Shown here in pieces: positions 1 through 12,037 of a stretch of DNA of 64,000 nucleotides (positions within the stretch are counted from its first letter, which is position 1; the number at the start of each line of letters is the position of its first letter). The notes under the pieces were generated by a model that had not been told where the DNA came from, searched no databases, and saw nothing but the letters and a program-made list of their open reading frames with translations. The translations under genes were made by a program, and so were the position numbers. The stretch is from Hydractinia symbiolongicarpus (lineage: Eukaryota > Cnidaria > Hydrozoa > Anthoathecata > Hydractiniidae): NCBI RefSeq assembly GCF_029227915.1, contig NC_079875.1, forward strand, positions 8,865,001 through 8,929,000, given 5' to 3'.

Positions 1-1477
1 CGAAAATCCCAAAAGTTGACCGAAAATCCCTATTTCCTGATTTGCAGGTGAAATTTGATAAAACCGTGTGATCGGATTTTTTATGCAACCAAAATTCTCA
101 GAAACATTGTCTCAGTTGTTTTGTAAATTTCAAGTCCTAAGAATAATCCTAAGAAAAGTTATTATAATTCCCGATATAAGGATTTAATATAGATTTTTAG
201 GAGTAGTTTCGAGTAATAGCCAATATTTAAAGCTTTAAGAGGTGTGGGACCTAAATATTTTGCACACAGGTGCCTAATTAATGAATGTGAAAACTCAGAA
301 TGTATCACTAGAAATTAAAAAAAGGTTGCGAAGCATTACGCAAGTTGCAAGCAAAATTGAAACTAGCCAATAGTTGACCCTAGTGCTTTTCTTTCTCTTT
401 GATATAATACAGCGAGGTGCTAACATCTTACTGCAGCTGATATCTGGGAAATACACACAAACGCCTGGGGACGAGGTTGTAAAATAAACTCACCGCGGAA
501 CAACAACAACTCGTTGTTCAAAAGTATTGATTTTTTGGCAAAAATACAATATATATATATATGCGGAATATTTCTTTTTAGAAGGTACGAGAAATTTAGA
601 TCGCGCGAAACTAAACAAAAACGATAACTAAGAAGTTTTGTAAAACCTCTTTTCCACAGAATTATAAAGTTAGAAATTGATAATAATCACAGTATTGTCA
701 GTGGTGGCCAACGTAAATCCAACATTGATGAAGCTTCTAGCGCCGAAAATTCATGCAAGGTTATACTTTTATAAAGTTAAAACACTTATTTTGAAAGAAA
801 TGCAATACATCGAGTTGTACATTCCGTAGTGTTCGAAAATGTCACAAATTAAGGGGATGCGCGTCCTAAGGTACACTCTTTCAACCGGAAAATAATACTC
901 GGAACGCAGATAATAATAGAGACTTTCGGAGATAAGAAGGCCAACGAGGCAGCTTGTGGGTTTTTTTTGACGTAAAAATAATGGCACTAGTTATGAAAAC
1001 CTTAAAAAATTTCTTGAAGCCAATGAATCTGCGGCAATGAATTTCGAAGACTCGCGGGAAACAATAAACAAAAATAAACAATCTTCAGAAACGAAAACAA
1101 TTTATTAACTTTATCAAGATTCATAAAACAGCTTCAGATTTTTGACAGAAATACAGTAACAACGCGGGATGAGGTTTCGCTTTCTTCTTTTTATCTCACT
1201 TATTGAAAGATAACATCTCTCGCTCTCATTGTACGTAATCTAAAAAGAAACAGAAAACATTTTTATATAGTATATTATATTATATATATAGTAAAGTCTC
1301 TAAATACATTAAAAACCAGTGTCTTTGAAGGACGATATTTAGAGCTAAATTTCTACAAATATATATCATTTTTTGTGACAGAGTGCTCAAAAAGTGTTTA
1401 CTAAATACAATATGCTTGATATATGCTTAATTAATAAAGTCATGCAACTCTGTTTACTTTGCGGGTTGTGTTCTTTT
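1..1477. other. Gene-free AT-rich DNA
   Basis: No coding region is supportable; the open frames are short and lack recognisable motifs. The stretch contains an AT dinucleotide run near 548-562 and a longer TA-rich run near 1265-1293. I see no transposon ends. Confidence 0.6.
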
Positions 1478-1545
1478 GGGGATTGGTAGTTCAGTCGGTA
1501 GAACGTTCACTTCATATTCATATCGGTTCAATCCCACATAAGAGA
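1478..1545 (+). repeat. tRNA-like sequence, probably a SINE head
   Basis: The sequence carries an A-box-like segment (TAGTTCAGTCGGTAGAAC, about 1487-1504) and a B-box-like segment (GGTTCAATCCC, about 1525-1535) at roughly tRNA spacing, followed by non-tRNA sequence. The acceptor stem does not pair well, so a functional tRNA is unlikely. A tRNA-derived SINE fragment or a tRNA pseudogene is the best reading. Confidence 0.5.
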
Positions 1546-4500
1546 TGTTCCATATTGAACAGAAATTTAAAGCGTTTTTGTAAGCTTTTTCTCACTCTAG
1601 AACCGTCATGTTGTCCTCCTTGGAACAAAATTGACAGGGAAAATTTATTGGAATTAATGAGGCTAACCAAATAAAATATAGATCACTACTTTTTGTGGTC
1701 AAGACAACAAAATAGAAGGCACTGTTTTCCATTTGGAATTGTACGAATTGTATTTAGCAAATTGCTCAAGATTGCCCTCATACTTATGGCTTTTTTGGCC
1801 AGTTGACACGTATACTAATCTACCATACTGAACACAAAAGTTACGAAAAACACAAAATTTGATTAAGGTGCATTATGTAAGCTCATAGAACACAATGCAA
1901 AAAAATAGGGCCGTAAAGAAAATAATGAAGCCCTAAACATTTTTTTCAACTTTTTTAAATATTTTATGTATGTCCAAACATAATCTCCCAAAACAATTAT
2001 TACATTAACGGCCACCATTATTGAACACAATTCCAATTGGTCATTTGTGACTTCACACGTCGTACATAAGCTCACTTCTTGAAAAATTTATTGCTATGTT
2101 CGAGTGTTGAAGAATTTAAAAACATGCTAAAGTAGGTAAACAAAGTAGAATTTCCAGGTAAAGGCACCATTTGATAAAGTAGTTCAGATTTAGAACATAT
2201 ATCAGTAAAAAGACCCTAGTAGCAACAGTACAAAAGTTTTTAACAACAAATGAGCAAATACCTTAAATTAAAGAATAAAGAGGTATTTAGTTTTGGATTG
2301 GTGACTTGAATGTATTTTCACGATGCAACAAAAAAAAAGAAGCAACTTGAGTTTCAGAAAATATTTAAAAAGAAAGAGTTTTGTTAGTCATTATGAATTG
2401 AATTTTCTTCTACTGACTGTAGCTAGAGGTAGCTATCTATCTAGCTATTTAGTTAGCTAGCTACATCAAACCAAGGAAAAAACGTGAATATAACTTTCAA
2501 ATCATCCATACCTTTGCAACTCACTTTTCTTCTACTGTATGAAAAGGATACCACAAACATGCCAATTCAAGCTGATAATTTGGTACTTTAAAATCTTTTT
2601 TTAATGAAGCCATAAATATAATACATTTTTGCGCATTATAAAAGTTCAAATTATTATAATGTGGCTTCAAAAGGTATATACAAGCTTTCCAAGTTCAAAT
2701 ATTAGGAGAAATAGCATGCCAGCTAAGCCAATTTTTATCAGGACTTGGCATAAACTATGTATTTGTATTAGGTCTGTAAAATACACGATATTTCAAATTA
2801 GCCGATAGCCGTTTTCTGATTGCTTGAGTGTAATTCCCAGTCTTTCGCTTCCGGCAAATGGAAAATCGGGAAATAACGGGAGGGGGAAGAAAGACGGGGT
2901 GTAGGGGGGTACAAAGCCTATTTATTGGCATTTTAGCTAATATTTATACAAAAAATAACCTACCTTTTCGTGAAAAAATATCAGTCATATCTCCTTAAGC
3001 TGAATTTATATGATTTTTTTTTCTATCGAAATTTTGAGAATCTCAATAATTCTCTTGGTATACTTCGCGTAGCAAACGTGCTCCAAAATTTCGCTTCGCA
3101 ATAACGATGCAGCATAGCGAAAAAAAATTAGAGGAGGGCAGATGACTGAATAAGGTTAAAAGTCACACGAGAGAAATGCTCATACCAGTGAAATGTAGAA
3201 AATGTAATGTGTAGACAGAAAGACAATTACGACTCTTTGCCTGTGCTAACCGCGAAGAAAGTATATGCGTAAATGCTTGTGAATGGAATAATTACTTGGG
3301 TCAGAACATGTAGGAGATTTTTTGTCAACAACCACCCTTTTAGCCTGTGGAAACCTCCACAGTAATTGACTACATGGTAACAAAACAGCAAGGTGTAATG
3401 ATTTGAGTTTTTAAAAAAAATAGATTTGGATAAAACTTAAAAAAAAATTTAAATTGAATTACCCCATTTCATAGTTGAAACGCTGTTTAAGAAATGTGTA
3501 GGATTACGTGTTTCAAATAGAGAGGTTGAGGGTTAAAGAGTATCTTTGAAAACGCAATCTGTTTGTCTTTTAAGACGGATATGCATAATATTTAAGACAA
3601 AAATGACATGGCATTGAAGCCCTATTCGGTCCCTATCCGAAGCTAACCCTTGAAATTTACGCGCAAGTTCTTTATAAGCTTTTTACACTATCTAATTAGA
3701 ATATACAATAAAATCGCACTTGTTACTCAAAACGCAAATATATCACCATTCAAAATGCGAGAAGAAATCAATCATACGACAAGTAAATGATATTGTATGT
3801 AGCTCAGGTTTCATCTGCAATATACTCTCTAAATAATAATAATAATAATAGCTGTTTTACACAGCTGATGGAAGAAGCAGTTTAGAAGAAACCCATCACA
3901 CTTCAAGGCAACAAGCGTTTCAGGAAGTTTATACGAAATTGCTGTTCAATGTCAATATCAATTTATAAGAAAGGAGTATGTTGTAGAGCAAATATTCCAG
4001 GATACTATATTTTTGAATATTTGCTTCACAGCTTTAGAACTTGCATAAAGGTGTAAAACACTCCGTACTAAATTCACATGTCCAATACCAAACTCTTCAT
4101 TGATATTTATTTTACTCTAATTTAAGTTTGACAGGTCTATTTCGAGAACTGTATCCCGTACGTAGTCATGTGTTAAAACAACAACAATTAATTTCGTTAA
4201 TATTTATAATTAGGATCTATAGAATCTCTGGTAGACTGCAAATGCTCATCAACTGCTGTATTATGGACAAAAACTTTCACGCAAAAATACTAGAAAAGTC
4301 ATTTTCACTTGTTAAAGATGATGTACGGCAATTTGGTCACCCGTCGTTATCTACAATCATTTTCCGGCGAAATGGAAAAGCCATGTTCTATATAATCTTA
4401 TAGTTAAACGGAATTGTGTCAGATTCTAACGCTAACGCTGGAGTACTATGTCGCATCGTAGTGACTATGATGTGGGAAATAAACCGAAACGTAGCTTCAT

Positions 4501-4879
4501 TTTTTACTTTTACCTTTTTAATTAAACTAACGCTTATTTCTTTCTGCAAAATTGATTTTCAGCACAAGCTTTACCACATTGCAAAATTACTACAATTTAA
4601 CTAGAAGTGAGTTGAAATCTCTTTTAGAGCTAGCTACCAAGTAGTCATATGACCTTATATTAAAGCGCAAATGTGTCCCTTAAGAATGGAAATTTTTGCC
4701 TCCCTAAGCACTGAAACGGGAGTAGTCGTATGTTCGAATCTCATTTTGGTAATATTTTTCTTTTTTTTTTTCTTCGCTGTTATAAATTTTATTTTTTAAA
4801 ATGAGTGTTCAAAAGCTTTATTTAACTAACTGGCAAGGTGAAAGTGTTTCCATCAAAGTTTACAAAAGTGAATGTAGGT
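1546..4879. other. Gene-free AT-rich DNA with small repeats
   Basis: No credible gene. It contains an (AAT)n microsatellite near 3832-3850, a cluster of TAGCTA tracts near 2430-2463, and a segment near 3068-3110 whose reverse complement recurs near 33832-33871 (shared GTAGCAAACGTGCTCC core), indicating a dispersed repeat. Confidence 0.55.
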
Positions 4880-4949
4880 AGAATTAAGGTCTCCTCAAAT
4901 GCCTGGAAAGTAGTTTGCGAAAAGTAAAATTTCCACAACGTTATGTAAG

Positions 4950-5090
4950 AGAGAAACGAAGACGCTCCACCTTACAAAATTTGGTAAAATGTAAGCGAAA
5001 GGCAAATTATATTGTAAATCATGATGAAAACGGAATTCTTTTCGCCACGTTAATGACACGGCAACAAAGTATGATTTCGGAAACACCTGT
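4950..5090. repeat. Dispersed repeat, inverted copy at 26350-26480
   Basis: The segment reading through AAATTTGGTAAAATGTAAGC and on to CACGTTAATG is the near reverse complement of 26370-26470. The short ORFs on both strands have no family resemblance and are taken as non-coding. Confidence 0.6.
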
Positions 5091-6298
5091 CTGTAAGTTT
5101 ACCCTAGACTAACCCATTGAAAATTGAAATTTCGATAAATTTTCCGTTCAAGAATATCTCACAAATCAACTTTGAAAAATAACTACATAGTGCGTAACAA
5201 ATATTATTGCCTATCTAAGTAGCAAACTATGCCGTACCTCACATTGTAACAGAAATCACAATCCGATAGACAACTTTTGATAAACTTTATTCGCGAGGTT
5301 GTTTACGTATATCATACGTCTTGTTCACTTTTTATGACAAAATTTACCAACAAAAGTGCGTTGACGATATTTTTGTGTTATTTTCATCCCTAGACTACTT
5401 GCCAAAATTTCAGAATTACTAGAATAAATGCCACCCAAACATTTCTTTTACATCAGAGACGGATAAAAGCAATAAACTATCTTCCCTCGACATATGAATT
5501 ACTCGCGATGTTTGTTCATAATGCACGATAGTCCCATCAGATCAGCTCCTTTGTATTTATATAATTAGGTATTTAATCTGTGACTATGCTTACTGTTAAA
5601 CCTTGTATATATTTAGATCAAATTTTTACGTTTTTGATTGCTTGAAAATGGGTGTGTGAACACTCGAAACGTCGTAAATAATGTAGTTTTTTGTTGTCAA
5701 TATACTACTATTATAATATTAACGATGCTCAAGTGTGAAGCGTTCTAACATGTAGGAGCTTTTAGATCCCCGCAAGGTTTATAATATTTAAGGTTTCCCA
5801 TTAATAGATCTACCAGTGGACCAAAATTCCTTACAGTACCCTACACGAGCAGAAATACTTTAACAACTGAAATTGGAGTCAAATGGCTGGAAATTGGAAC
5901 CCAACCAGTTATTTTGCTCGAATGTTTTAATGCAAAAAATCCTCTTCATTTCGGTGCCTTTAGTAAGGTTGAAAATATTAAAAGTTTTAATAAAGGAGTT
6001 CTACCAGTGTGCCAATATGTTCGAGAGAAGCTGAATTGTTTCATAAATTATAATTAATGCACGTGGAATATTATTTGTAAGGATTAGATTGCCTGTAAAA
6101 ATTAGATTGCGCGAAACTGCAAATGGAGTTGTTCTCTTTTTTAAGACAACATGCATAATTGCTGTGGAATTGTAATGCTCGCTTTGCATTAATCAAAGAG
6201 TGATTAAGCATTTCACAGTCACACAAAACAGTACATGGTAATTTTATTCTATTTCACCAGTAAGAAGTGCGCGAAAATCTGTCCCAAACGTTCGGTTT
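5091..6298. other. Gene-free DNA, possible retroelement 3' tail
   Basis: No gene is supported. Near 5636-5680 a GCTTGAAAATG stretch is followed by CGAAACGTCG, a combination I associate with 3' tails of Penelope-like or related retroelements. No reverse-transcriptase-like frame accompanies it, so the assignment is weak. Confidence 0.4.
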
Positions 6299-6440
6299 GC
6301 GAAAATAAATGCGCGGGAAAAAGATGTGCACAATTAAAACACACGCAAAATTCTCATGCATATATTTTTATAATTATAAACATAAAGAACCACGTCGTGT
6401 GTATATTGCAGCATTGCAGTTTAGAGTTTGGCGAACGTAT
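6299..6440. repeat. Dispersed repeat, direct copy at 26502-26640
   Basis: The two segments agree closely, beginning GCGAAAATAA and running through AAGATGTGCACAATTAA to CAGTTTAGAGTTTGGCG. The homology ends at about the same place in both, and the right copy runs straight into BEL/Pao gag-like sequence. Confidence 0.7.
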
Positions 6441-6699
6441 TATCCTAGATAAAGGTAAAAAAAATCACATACAGCAATCCAGAATCCTATAACCTCTTGG
6501 TTACTTGGCTTCCCGAATTCCAGCGTCTCCTATCCCCCTCAATTCTCCTCATTTCTTCATAAAATGCTAGCAAACAAAACTAAAAAGATGACATAACAAG
6601 TTATAAATTATAAAGAACGAAGACTCTCGGAATTGTATAATTCCACTAACCGTGGTTTATTCCAACGATATCTTTTATTTCTTTGGTTAAGTTTTCATC

Positions 6700-7192
6700 C
6701 TATAAAAAATAACAAACAGATTCAGCGTTCATTAAACAAGGTATATAAAAAGATAGAAAAAAAGTCAATAAATATGCAACTTACCAAAGGTTGCCACAAA
6801 TTTCTAACCCATCACTGTGAGTTGCTTGTTTTTTTCTTCAATAACTCTTCTCCTTGGCACAACGTGGCTTATCTCGACAAGGCCTGGAATTAAATTGTTC
6901 TAGTTACTTTATTTCACGAATACTACACATGATTTCCATCAGCTTAAATAATATAAGCTGTTATCAACTGGTTCCTAAACTTATTTTTTTCTTAAAATGT
7001 CGTGGGATATCAGTAACCGTGTAATGAATTCACTACATGAACAAGATACAATGTCATTATCAATTCCTTACTGGGTAGTTATAATAAAAGTGAAAAGTCA
7101 TTAAACTAACAACTTACGCTTGGGAAATATGTTTTTATATTATTAAGAAATATAAATTTCATAATTGAGGAAAGCAGAGAAGTAGGTATTGT
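6700..7192. repeat. Repeat family continuous with the left inverted repeat
   Basis: This segment resembles 32360-32750 in direct orientation, for example the shared AATGTCGTGGGA and ACGCTTGGGAAATATG words. The similarity runs without interruption into the first about 150 bases of the long inverted repeat (to about 7350 and 32895). The repeat unit is therefore longer than the part mirrored at 26148, which suggests that the right arm has lost its outer end. Confidence 0.65.
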
Positions 7193-9090
7193 AATAATGT
7201 ATGAAAAGGACGCTAGAATATAATTCATCTCTCATCAAAACCTCTCCAAGTTTATTCATTTAAAAAGTTGTCATGGCACTTTGTTAAAAAATAATGGTGA
7301 AATTCTACAGACATATCAAGCGTGTGGAGAGACATATCTAAAATTAAGTACTTGCCGGGACACCCAGCGTTGAATCGCCGTGTTAAGCAACAAGTAACTG
7401 TGGCCCGGTGTTAAACGGTTGAACGCGTTTAATAAGAGCCGTGAAGTGTGCCACGCATTCAGGTAGAACGCTTTAGTACAGGTATATAGTATGTCGTAAA
7501 TAGAAGAAATGGCACGTAAATAGATGAAAAGACACTTTTCCACAACTGAAATAAAAACACAGTTTACAACCGTTGCTACCACATCATAGCATCATAGCAA
7601 AAACAGTCGATCAACCTTTATTAATTTTTCGGAGAATGTTTCCGGAGAAAGGTCCAAAATAAAAGGTACTCCAAGCTGCGCGCTGAGTACAGGTAAGCAG
7701 TATCGCGATCCATATAGGTGTAATACCCTTTTCCGAAAAAAAAACTTTATCGCAACTTCGGTTAAACAGCCACTCTGTTGTTAACACTGAACTAAGCGCT
7801 TACCATACCGTGTTGCATATCCATATACGAGTCGTACCCTTTTCAAAAAAAAATTATTACAGCTTCTGTCTATACAAAAACCAGGAAGCAATCTGTTGCT
7901 AACCGGGGCTGAGCGTTTAAAACAGGCAAATGGCGTTGGGCATGTGTATAGGCGTAATACCTATTTTCCAAAAAACTTTGCCGCAACTTCGGTTCGAATT
8001 AAAATACGGAAAACAACCCGTCGTTACCCGTCCAGCTAAAAAACCAGCAATTTTATTTCGCGGAATAAGTTTTTATAAGTTCATACATAAGACATAACTT
8101 CAAGGTGTAGCTACCTAACTGCATTTAACATTAGAATTACATATTGTTCAAAAAGTTTGTTTTTGCTAGCAAAACTGCATTTGGCTATTTTCACCTTTCA
8201 GCCAGACGTAACTAAAGTGCTTGCTAGAGAGCCACAACCACAACATAAAAATGAATAATAACATACCAAACTTTGACAGAATAAGAATAAATAACGCTAG
8301 CCTTAAAATCTACGTTTATAGCCAAAATCTTAAAACTTAAGATTTATCTATGGCTAGAAAACGTGATGATATTTACATCTTAACATGTGAAAACCTACCA
8401 AAAAGTAAATATTCCTTTAGATACAATGTATTAGGAAAGAAGAAATGTAAAAAAACCAGACTTACTAACGCCAAAGCCACAGCTTTCAAATTGACCGTAG
8501 CTCAGATTAGGAAAAAAAAATGATATAATAGGCCTAACTTGGCTGGTATAAGGTTGGAAAAAATCTCAAGTCGGCAAAAGTTTTAAGTTGGCAAAGATTT
8601 GAAAGTCAGCAACAATAATAGTGACTGGTACAAAATTTAGTCACTTTTATGTTCGGGAAAATTGTTGAAAAAACAGTTTATTTCAAAGCAAATAGTTTTT
8701 AGATAACAATTTTAACTTAAAATTAAACTCTAGTATCGAACATTTGTAACTTAACATTTTTGTCCTCTACTGCGTTACAAGAGGAGTGTTAACCGGCGAA
8801 AAAAATTAGCGGGTAGGAAATAAAAATATTAAATATTAGCCACTAAAGCAACATTTGGACACTTTAGCCCCGCCTTTTTACCAATCAAATACACCAGCAG
8901 TCTACAAGTATATCAAGCTGTCATGTGCTTCTGACATAACCATTTAGATTTATGGAAATAAAAGATGATTCCGAAACCTTTATGGATACACACAATTTAG
9001 TCTGATTTGTATTATTTATGTATTAGTTGGACTAGTTTCGTTTACTTAACACCAGGCGTTTAAAATATATATTTTTCAGACTCGCTAATC
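7193..9090. repeat. Long inverted repeat, left arm
   Basis: It is the reverse complement of 24281-26148 with scattered substitutions and small indels. The homology stops at CTCGCTAATC on the inner side and at CATACATTATTACA (written for the right arm) on the outer side. It contains several subterminal units of about 105-130 bases (7640-8040). No coding frame is shared intact between the arms, so it is treated as non-coding terminal sequence. Confidence 0.85.
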
Positions 9091-9097
9091 TCTAAAA

Positions 9098-9237
9098 ATA
9101 CAATAATAACCGGTTACCCCGAGCTGTACCGCGATATGTCGCCCAAAGTCTAAGTGCCGACCGAGCTTGCGAGGTCGATGCAATGACAGAGGGCAATATT
9201 TTCGGTACATCACGGGGTAATCCATTATTATTGTATT
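9098..9237. mobile_element. Short foldback (MITE-like) element
   Basis: The two ends mirror each other: AATACAATAATA then TTACCCCG and GTACCG on the left, against CGGTAC, CGGGGTAA and TATTATTGTATT on the right. The centre is richer in GC than the surroundings. It lies just inside the left inverted repeat and is absent from the right arm, but it sits within the 9091-11900 block that the right arm lacks altogether, so relative timing cannot be read. Confidence 0.6.
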
Positions 9238-9484
9238 TGTTAACTGTCTAAGTTATATTACAACCGTAATAAGAACTTCGGTTAATTTTTTTTTATAGTA
9301 ATATAATTCACTGGCACTATTTTCGTTAACACTCGAGGTCAATATTCGAAACAGTCCTGTGTAATAAGAAACATATAGGCAGAATTCGAAAGACCCTATA
9401 AAATAAATCCTCGTAAACAAAACATTACGATGTTTGACACATGATTCATTTGCATTCATCGACCATGATGCCCCCGAGGTTGAT

Positions 9485-10137
9485 ATGGCGGAAATAAAGC
9501 TCGAGGTTGAAAACTTGCAGAAGAATATCAAGGAGGTGAAGGATAAAATCATGTAATATGATAGCGAGATCAAGACGAAGGAGGGTAAATTGAAAGAACT
9601 CAAGAAGCAGAAGGCCGGGGTCCGAAGGTTTCATTGCCGATCTTGAGAAGGATATTAATCTCTTGAAGAAGGATAAAAATTTTGCACTGGGTAGGCATGG
9701 TCTACTTTCCTCCGAGATTTTTAAGCATCTGGGGAGTATTAAGTCCGAGTTGATGAAATCGCTGGAGATGACATGCCTTTGCTTAAAAAGCTTAAAACAC
9801 TCTTCAGGGAGCAGGGTCTTACCATAACCAGCATAGTCTCCGCTGTGGGTCTGCTGGTTTCCATTATTGCCCTTGCCGTTACAGGAGGGGGTGGTGCAGC
9901 AGCAGGTGCTGCAGGGAGAAGTGCCGCGGAGGGTGGTGAAAAAGAGTTCTTGCAGAAGCAACTCGAGAGGCTCGATAATATCTGGCAGGCAAGGAGGGTG
10001 TTGCGTTACCCGGGATCATCGGTACGGTAGTCTCGTTTTTTCTAAGGGTAGCTGCCAAAGTTATCGAATATGCGGTCAAGCATCTCTATCTCGCCAGCGC
10101 GACTGCTGCCGGATATTTTGTGCTCTATATCAGATAA
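9485..10137 (+). pseudogene. Coiled-coil / membrane protein of the element (broken)
   Basis: The start ATG opens a lysine- and glutamate-rich heptad-like region (MAEIKLEVENLQ...), interrupted by a TAA near 9556, with a frame change near 9615-9650. A middle part (from 9773) has a basic stretch, then a hydrophobic segment and a run of Gly and Ala (AVTGGGGAAAGAAG), consistent with one or two membrane spans. A further frameshift near 10000 leads to a last hydrophobic stretch that reaches TAA TAG at 10135-10140. The stop overlaps the end of the convergent minus-strand two-TM gene. The layout (coiled coil, hydrophobic Gly/Ala segment, second hydrophobic segment) resembles membrane proteins of large DNA mobile elements. 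No family is assigned and the function is unknown. Confidence 0.5.
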
Positions 10138-10408
10138 TAGGCCTATTTTTCAGCAATATATATGCGAGGATGAGGCTGACCCCTGTTATGATAATAATAG
10201 TCTTGGCATCTTCGTGTTGATTTTGTGGGGGTTGTTGGGGTAGTGGGGGCGTGACATGTTTGGCGTGTAGGAGGTATAGATGGTATGGCCTGTATAGTAT
10301 GATCAGGAGTATGTATGGGAGACATAGGATGAGTGTCATGCTTGGGTGGTAGTTTGATATCTGCCACATGTCTGATGGTATGCCTGAGAGGTGCGGCATG
10401 CCCCACAA
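10130..10408 (-). pseudogene. Small protein with two hydrophobic segments
   Basis: A frame of 92 codons encodes two hydrophobic stretches: LILCLPYILLIILY near residues 26-39 and TIIIITGVSLILAYILL near residues 69-85. They are separated by a proline- and glutamine-rich linker (PPLPQQPPQ). It ends convergently with the plus-strand coiled-coil protein, overlapping by about 8 bases. It may be an independent small membrane protein or the displaced C-terminus of the neighbouring minus-strand gene, whose frame stops at 10421. The first residues are uncertain because an overlapping frame covers the same bases. Only the left arm carries it. Confidence 0.45.
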
Positions 10409-10420
10409 TAGGCCTATTAT

Positions 10421-11484
10421 TCAAGTCAAGCCTGATACCAATAATCGCACTTGCAGGGTAATCAAAATAATATTATTATAGTCAAACATTTTGCCAATTC
10501 GCAGATTCATATCGGAGGGTAACATGTACACGTGATGCATGACAGCCAAGTTCACCGGGGTCCTGGCATACTGCAGTACCTTCTGGAACTCGGTGATGTC
10601 ATGTCTTACATTTTCTTGCCTTATGACTATAGCCTCAAATTTGTGCAGTAAAATTTGCCTTGCTTTATAATTGTCTGTATTAGATCCAATCAGGGATGCT
10701 TTGGTACCTGCTTGAAATCCAAGCAATAGGATCAAATAAGCCCTTATACTCTCACTCAGCCTAGTCAGGCCCTCTGATGTCAGACCTTTGCTTTTGGGCA
10801 TAATAATCTTGGCCCAATCACCGTCAACCTGGGGCCACCATCTGCCATCTGCCAATGACGACGTGACAGCCTTGAATTTATACAGGGCATTAGCATCTGC
10901 ACCGTACTCGCGGCATACCAGTGCGTATATGTGGAGTAGAGGTTTTTATACTGTTCGAACCCATCGTCATACGGCATGGGTTCCTTCATCCTTGCCAGGA
11001 TGCGACGCATATGGTAATAGACATGGAATTTAAAAATCGAGTTGATAAGGGGTACCGAGACCGTCATGTACCTGTTACAGATGGCTAGGGTTGTTGTTGC
11101 GCAATTGGTGGCAAAATTTACCTGAGTATTCCAATAATTTAGTGCCTGTCCCTTCCATTTAACATTAACGGGGTCATCAAGGTAGGTCGTTGGGACCTTT
11201 ATGGCGTATTTGGTAAACTCCGGAAAGGCCACGGAAATATGGGACTCCTTACTCACGTAGAGGTCTTGGTGCTCCAAATTTGTTACACCAAGTGGCCATT
11301 CTCCCCTATTAGAATTGTATTTTGCCCCAGGGTTGTATTTGTATATGTTCTTAAAACAAAGGGGATTAAACAACTGTATGTTACAGACATCGATAAACCT
11401 ACGATTTTCGAGGACTACCTGGGACAGGACACACGTATAGCTCTGAAATCTACCAGCATTAGACCAGGATGACTGAACTTATCT
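10421..11484 (-). pseudogene. Unknown large element protein, candidate virion component
   Basis: Two overlapping minus-strand frames cover one gene: an N-terminal part (11373 down to 10780, with open frame continuing upstream to a TAA near 11484) and a C-terminal part (10855 down to 10421). They overlap at 10780-10855, which implies a frameshift there. The protein is rich in aromatic residues and asparagine, with short motifs such as ALNYWNTQVNFA and FKFHVYYHMRRIL. I believe I have seen similar sequences among cnidarian multicopy proteins but cannot name a fold. In an element with protein-primed PolB, an abundant long protein of this kind could be a capsid or portal-like protein; that is inference only. 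The start lies almost back to back with the plus-strand gene at 11476. Confidence 0.45.
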
Positions 11485-12035
11485 AGCAACAACAATATCA
11501 CTATACGTAAAGTGGGGCCTGATCACAGAGTTACTCCTATTGAGATTATGAATGGTTTGTATAGGATCGAGGATATCGCGGCAATTATCAACAGTCAGGA
11601 GCAAGAAAAAATCAAACTGCTTGCTTTGAAAAGTGCCTAATGTAGACTCAGGGTTAGTGACGGGTATACGGTGGTGATCGGTAGGCAATTGCAAGAGCTC
11701 CTAGACCTACCCTATGACCCCGCAAAAAGTATTACACAAAGGGTGACTATGATGTCATATATAGAACTGATGCATATCAGAAATTGAGACCTATTCTTCC
11801 AGAATTAGATGAAGATGACTGTCTTTTGGATGGGAAAAAGTCTAAAATTCTGGCCCTGCTTCCTAACAGGGAGTTAAACGCCTGGGGAGACATGTTAAGC
11901 TGGACCTTTGATACCCCTGTATACCTTCCACTGAAAGGATCCACGGATCGTCTGGAGTTTATGCTAACAGACGTCTATCATCACGGGAAGAACGTCACGT
12001 TTTTTGACATCACAATGCATTTGTTGATAGAATAA
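11476..12035 (+). pseudogene. Candidate structural protein of the element (broken)
   Basis: An open frame from about 11476 reads through PIEIMNGLYRIEDIAAII, then a TAA near 11638 and on through LRVSDGYTVVIGRQLQELL. A frame change near 11735-11784 leads into an intact last part (11784-12035) ending in a stop just before the next gene. The last part contains KILALLPN followed by a beta-rich C-terminus. Gene order and composition would suit a minor capsid or fibre-like protein, but I have no motif that proves it. Only the last 45 codons are duplicated in the right arm, because the right arm resumes at position 11901. Confidence 0.45.
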
Positions 12036-12037
12036 AG

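Noticed and set aside
769-1081. Overlapping minus-strand frames of 66-72 codons
   Set aside because: Short, overlapping and without motifs in AT-rich DNA.
4690-4745. tRNA-like B box (GTTCGAATCTC)
   Set aside because: No convincing A box or acceptor stem at the proper distance.
9253-9961. Minus-strand frames of 116 and 171 codons
   Set aside because: They are antisense shadows of the coiled-coil/membrane gene on the plus strand, whose composition is far more protein-like.
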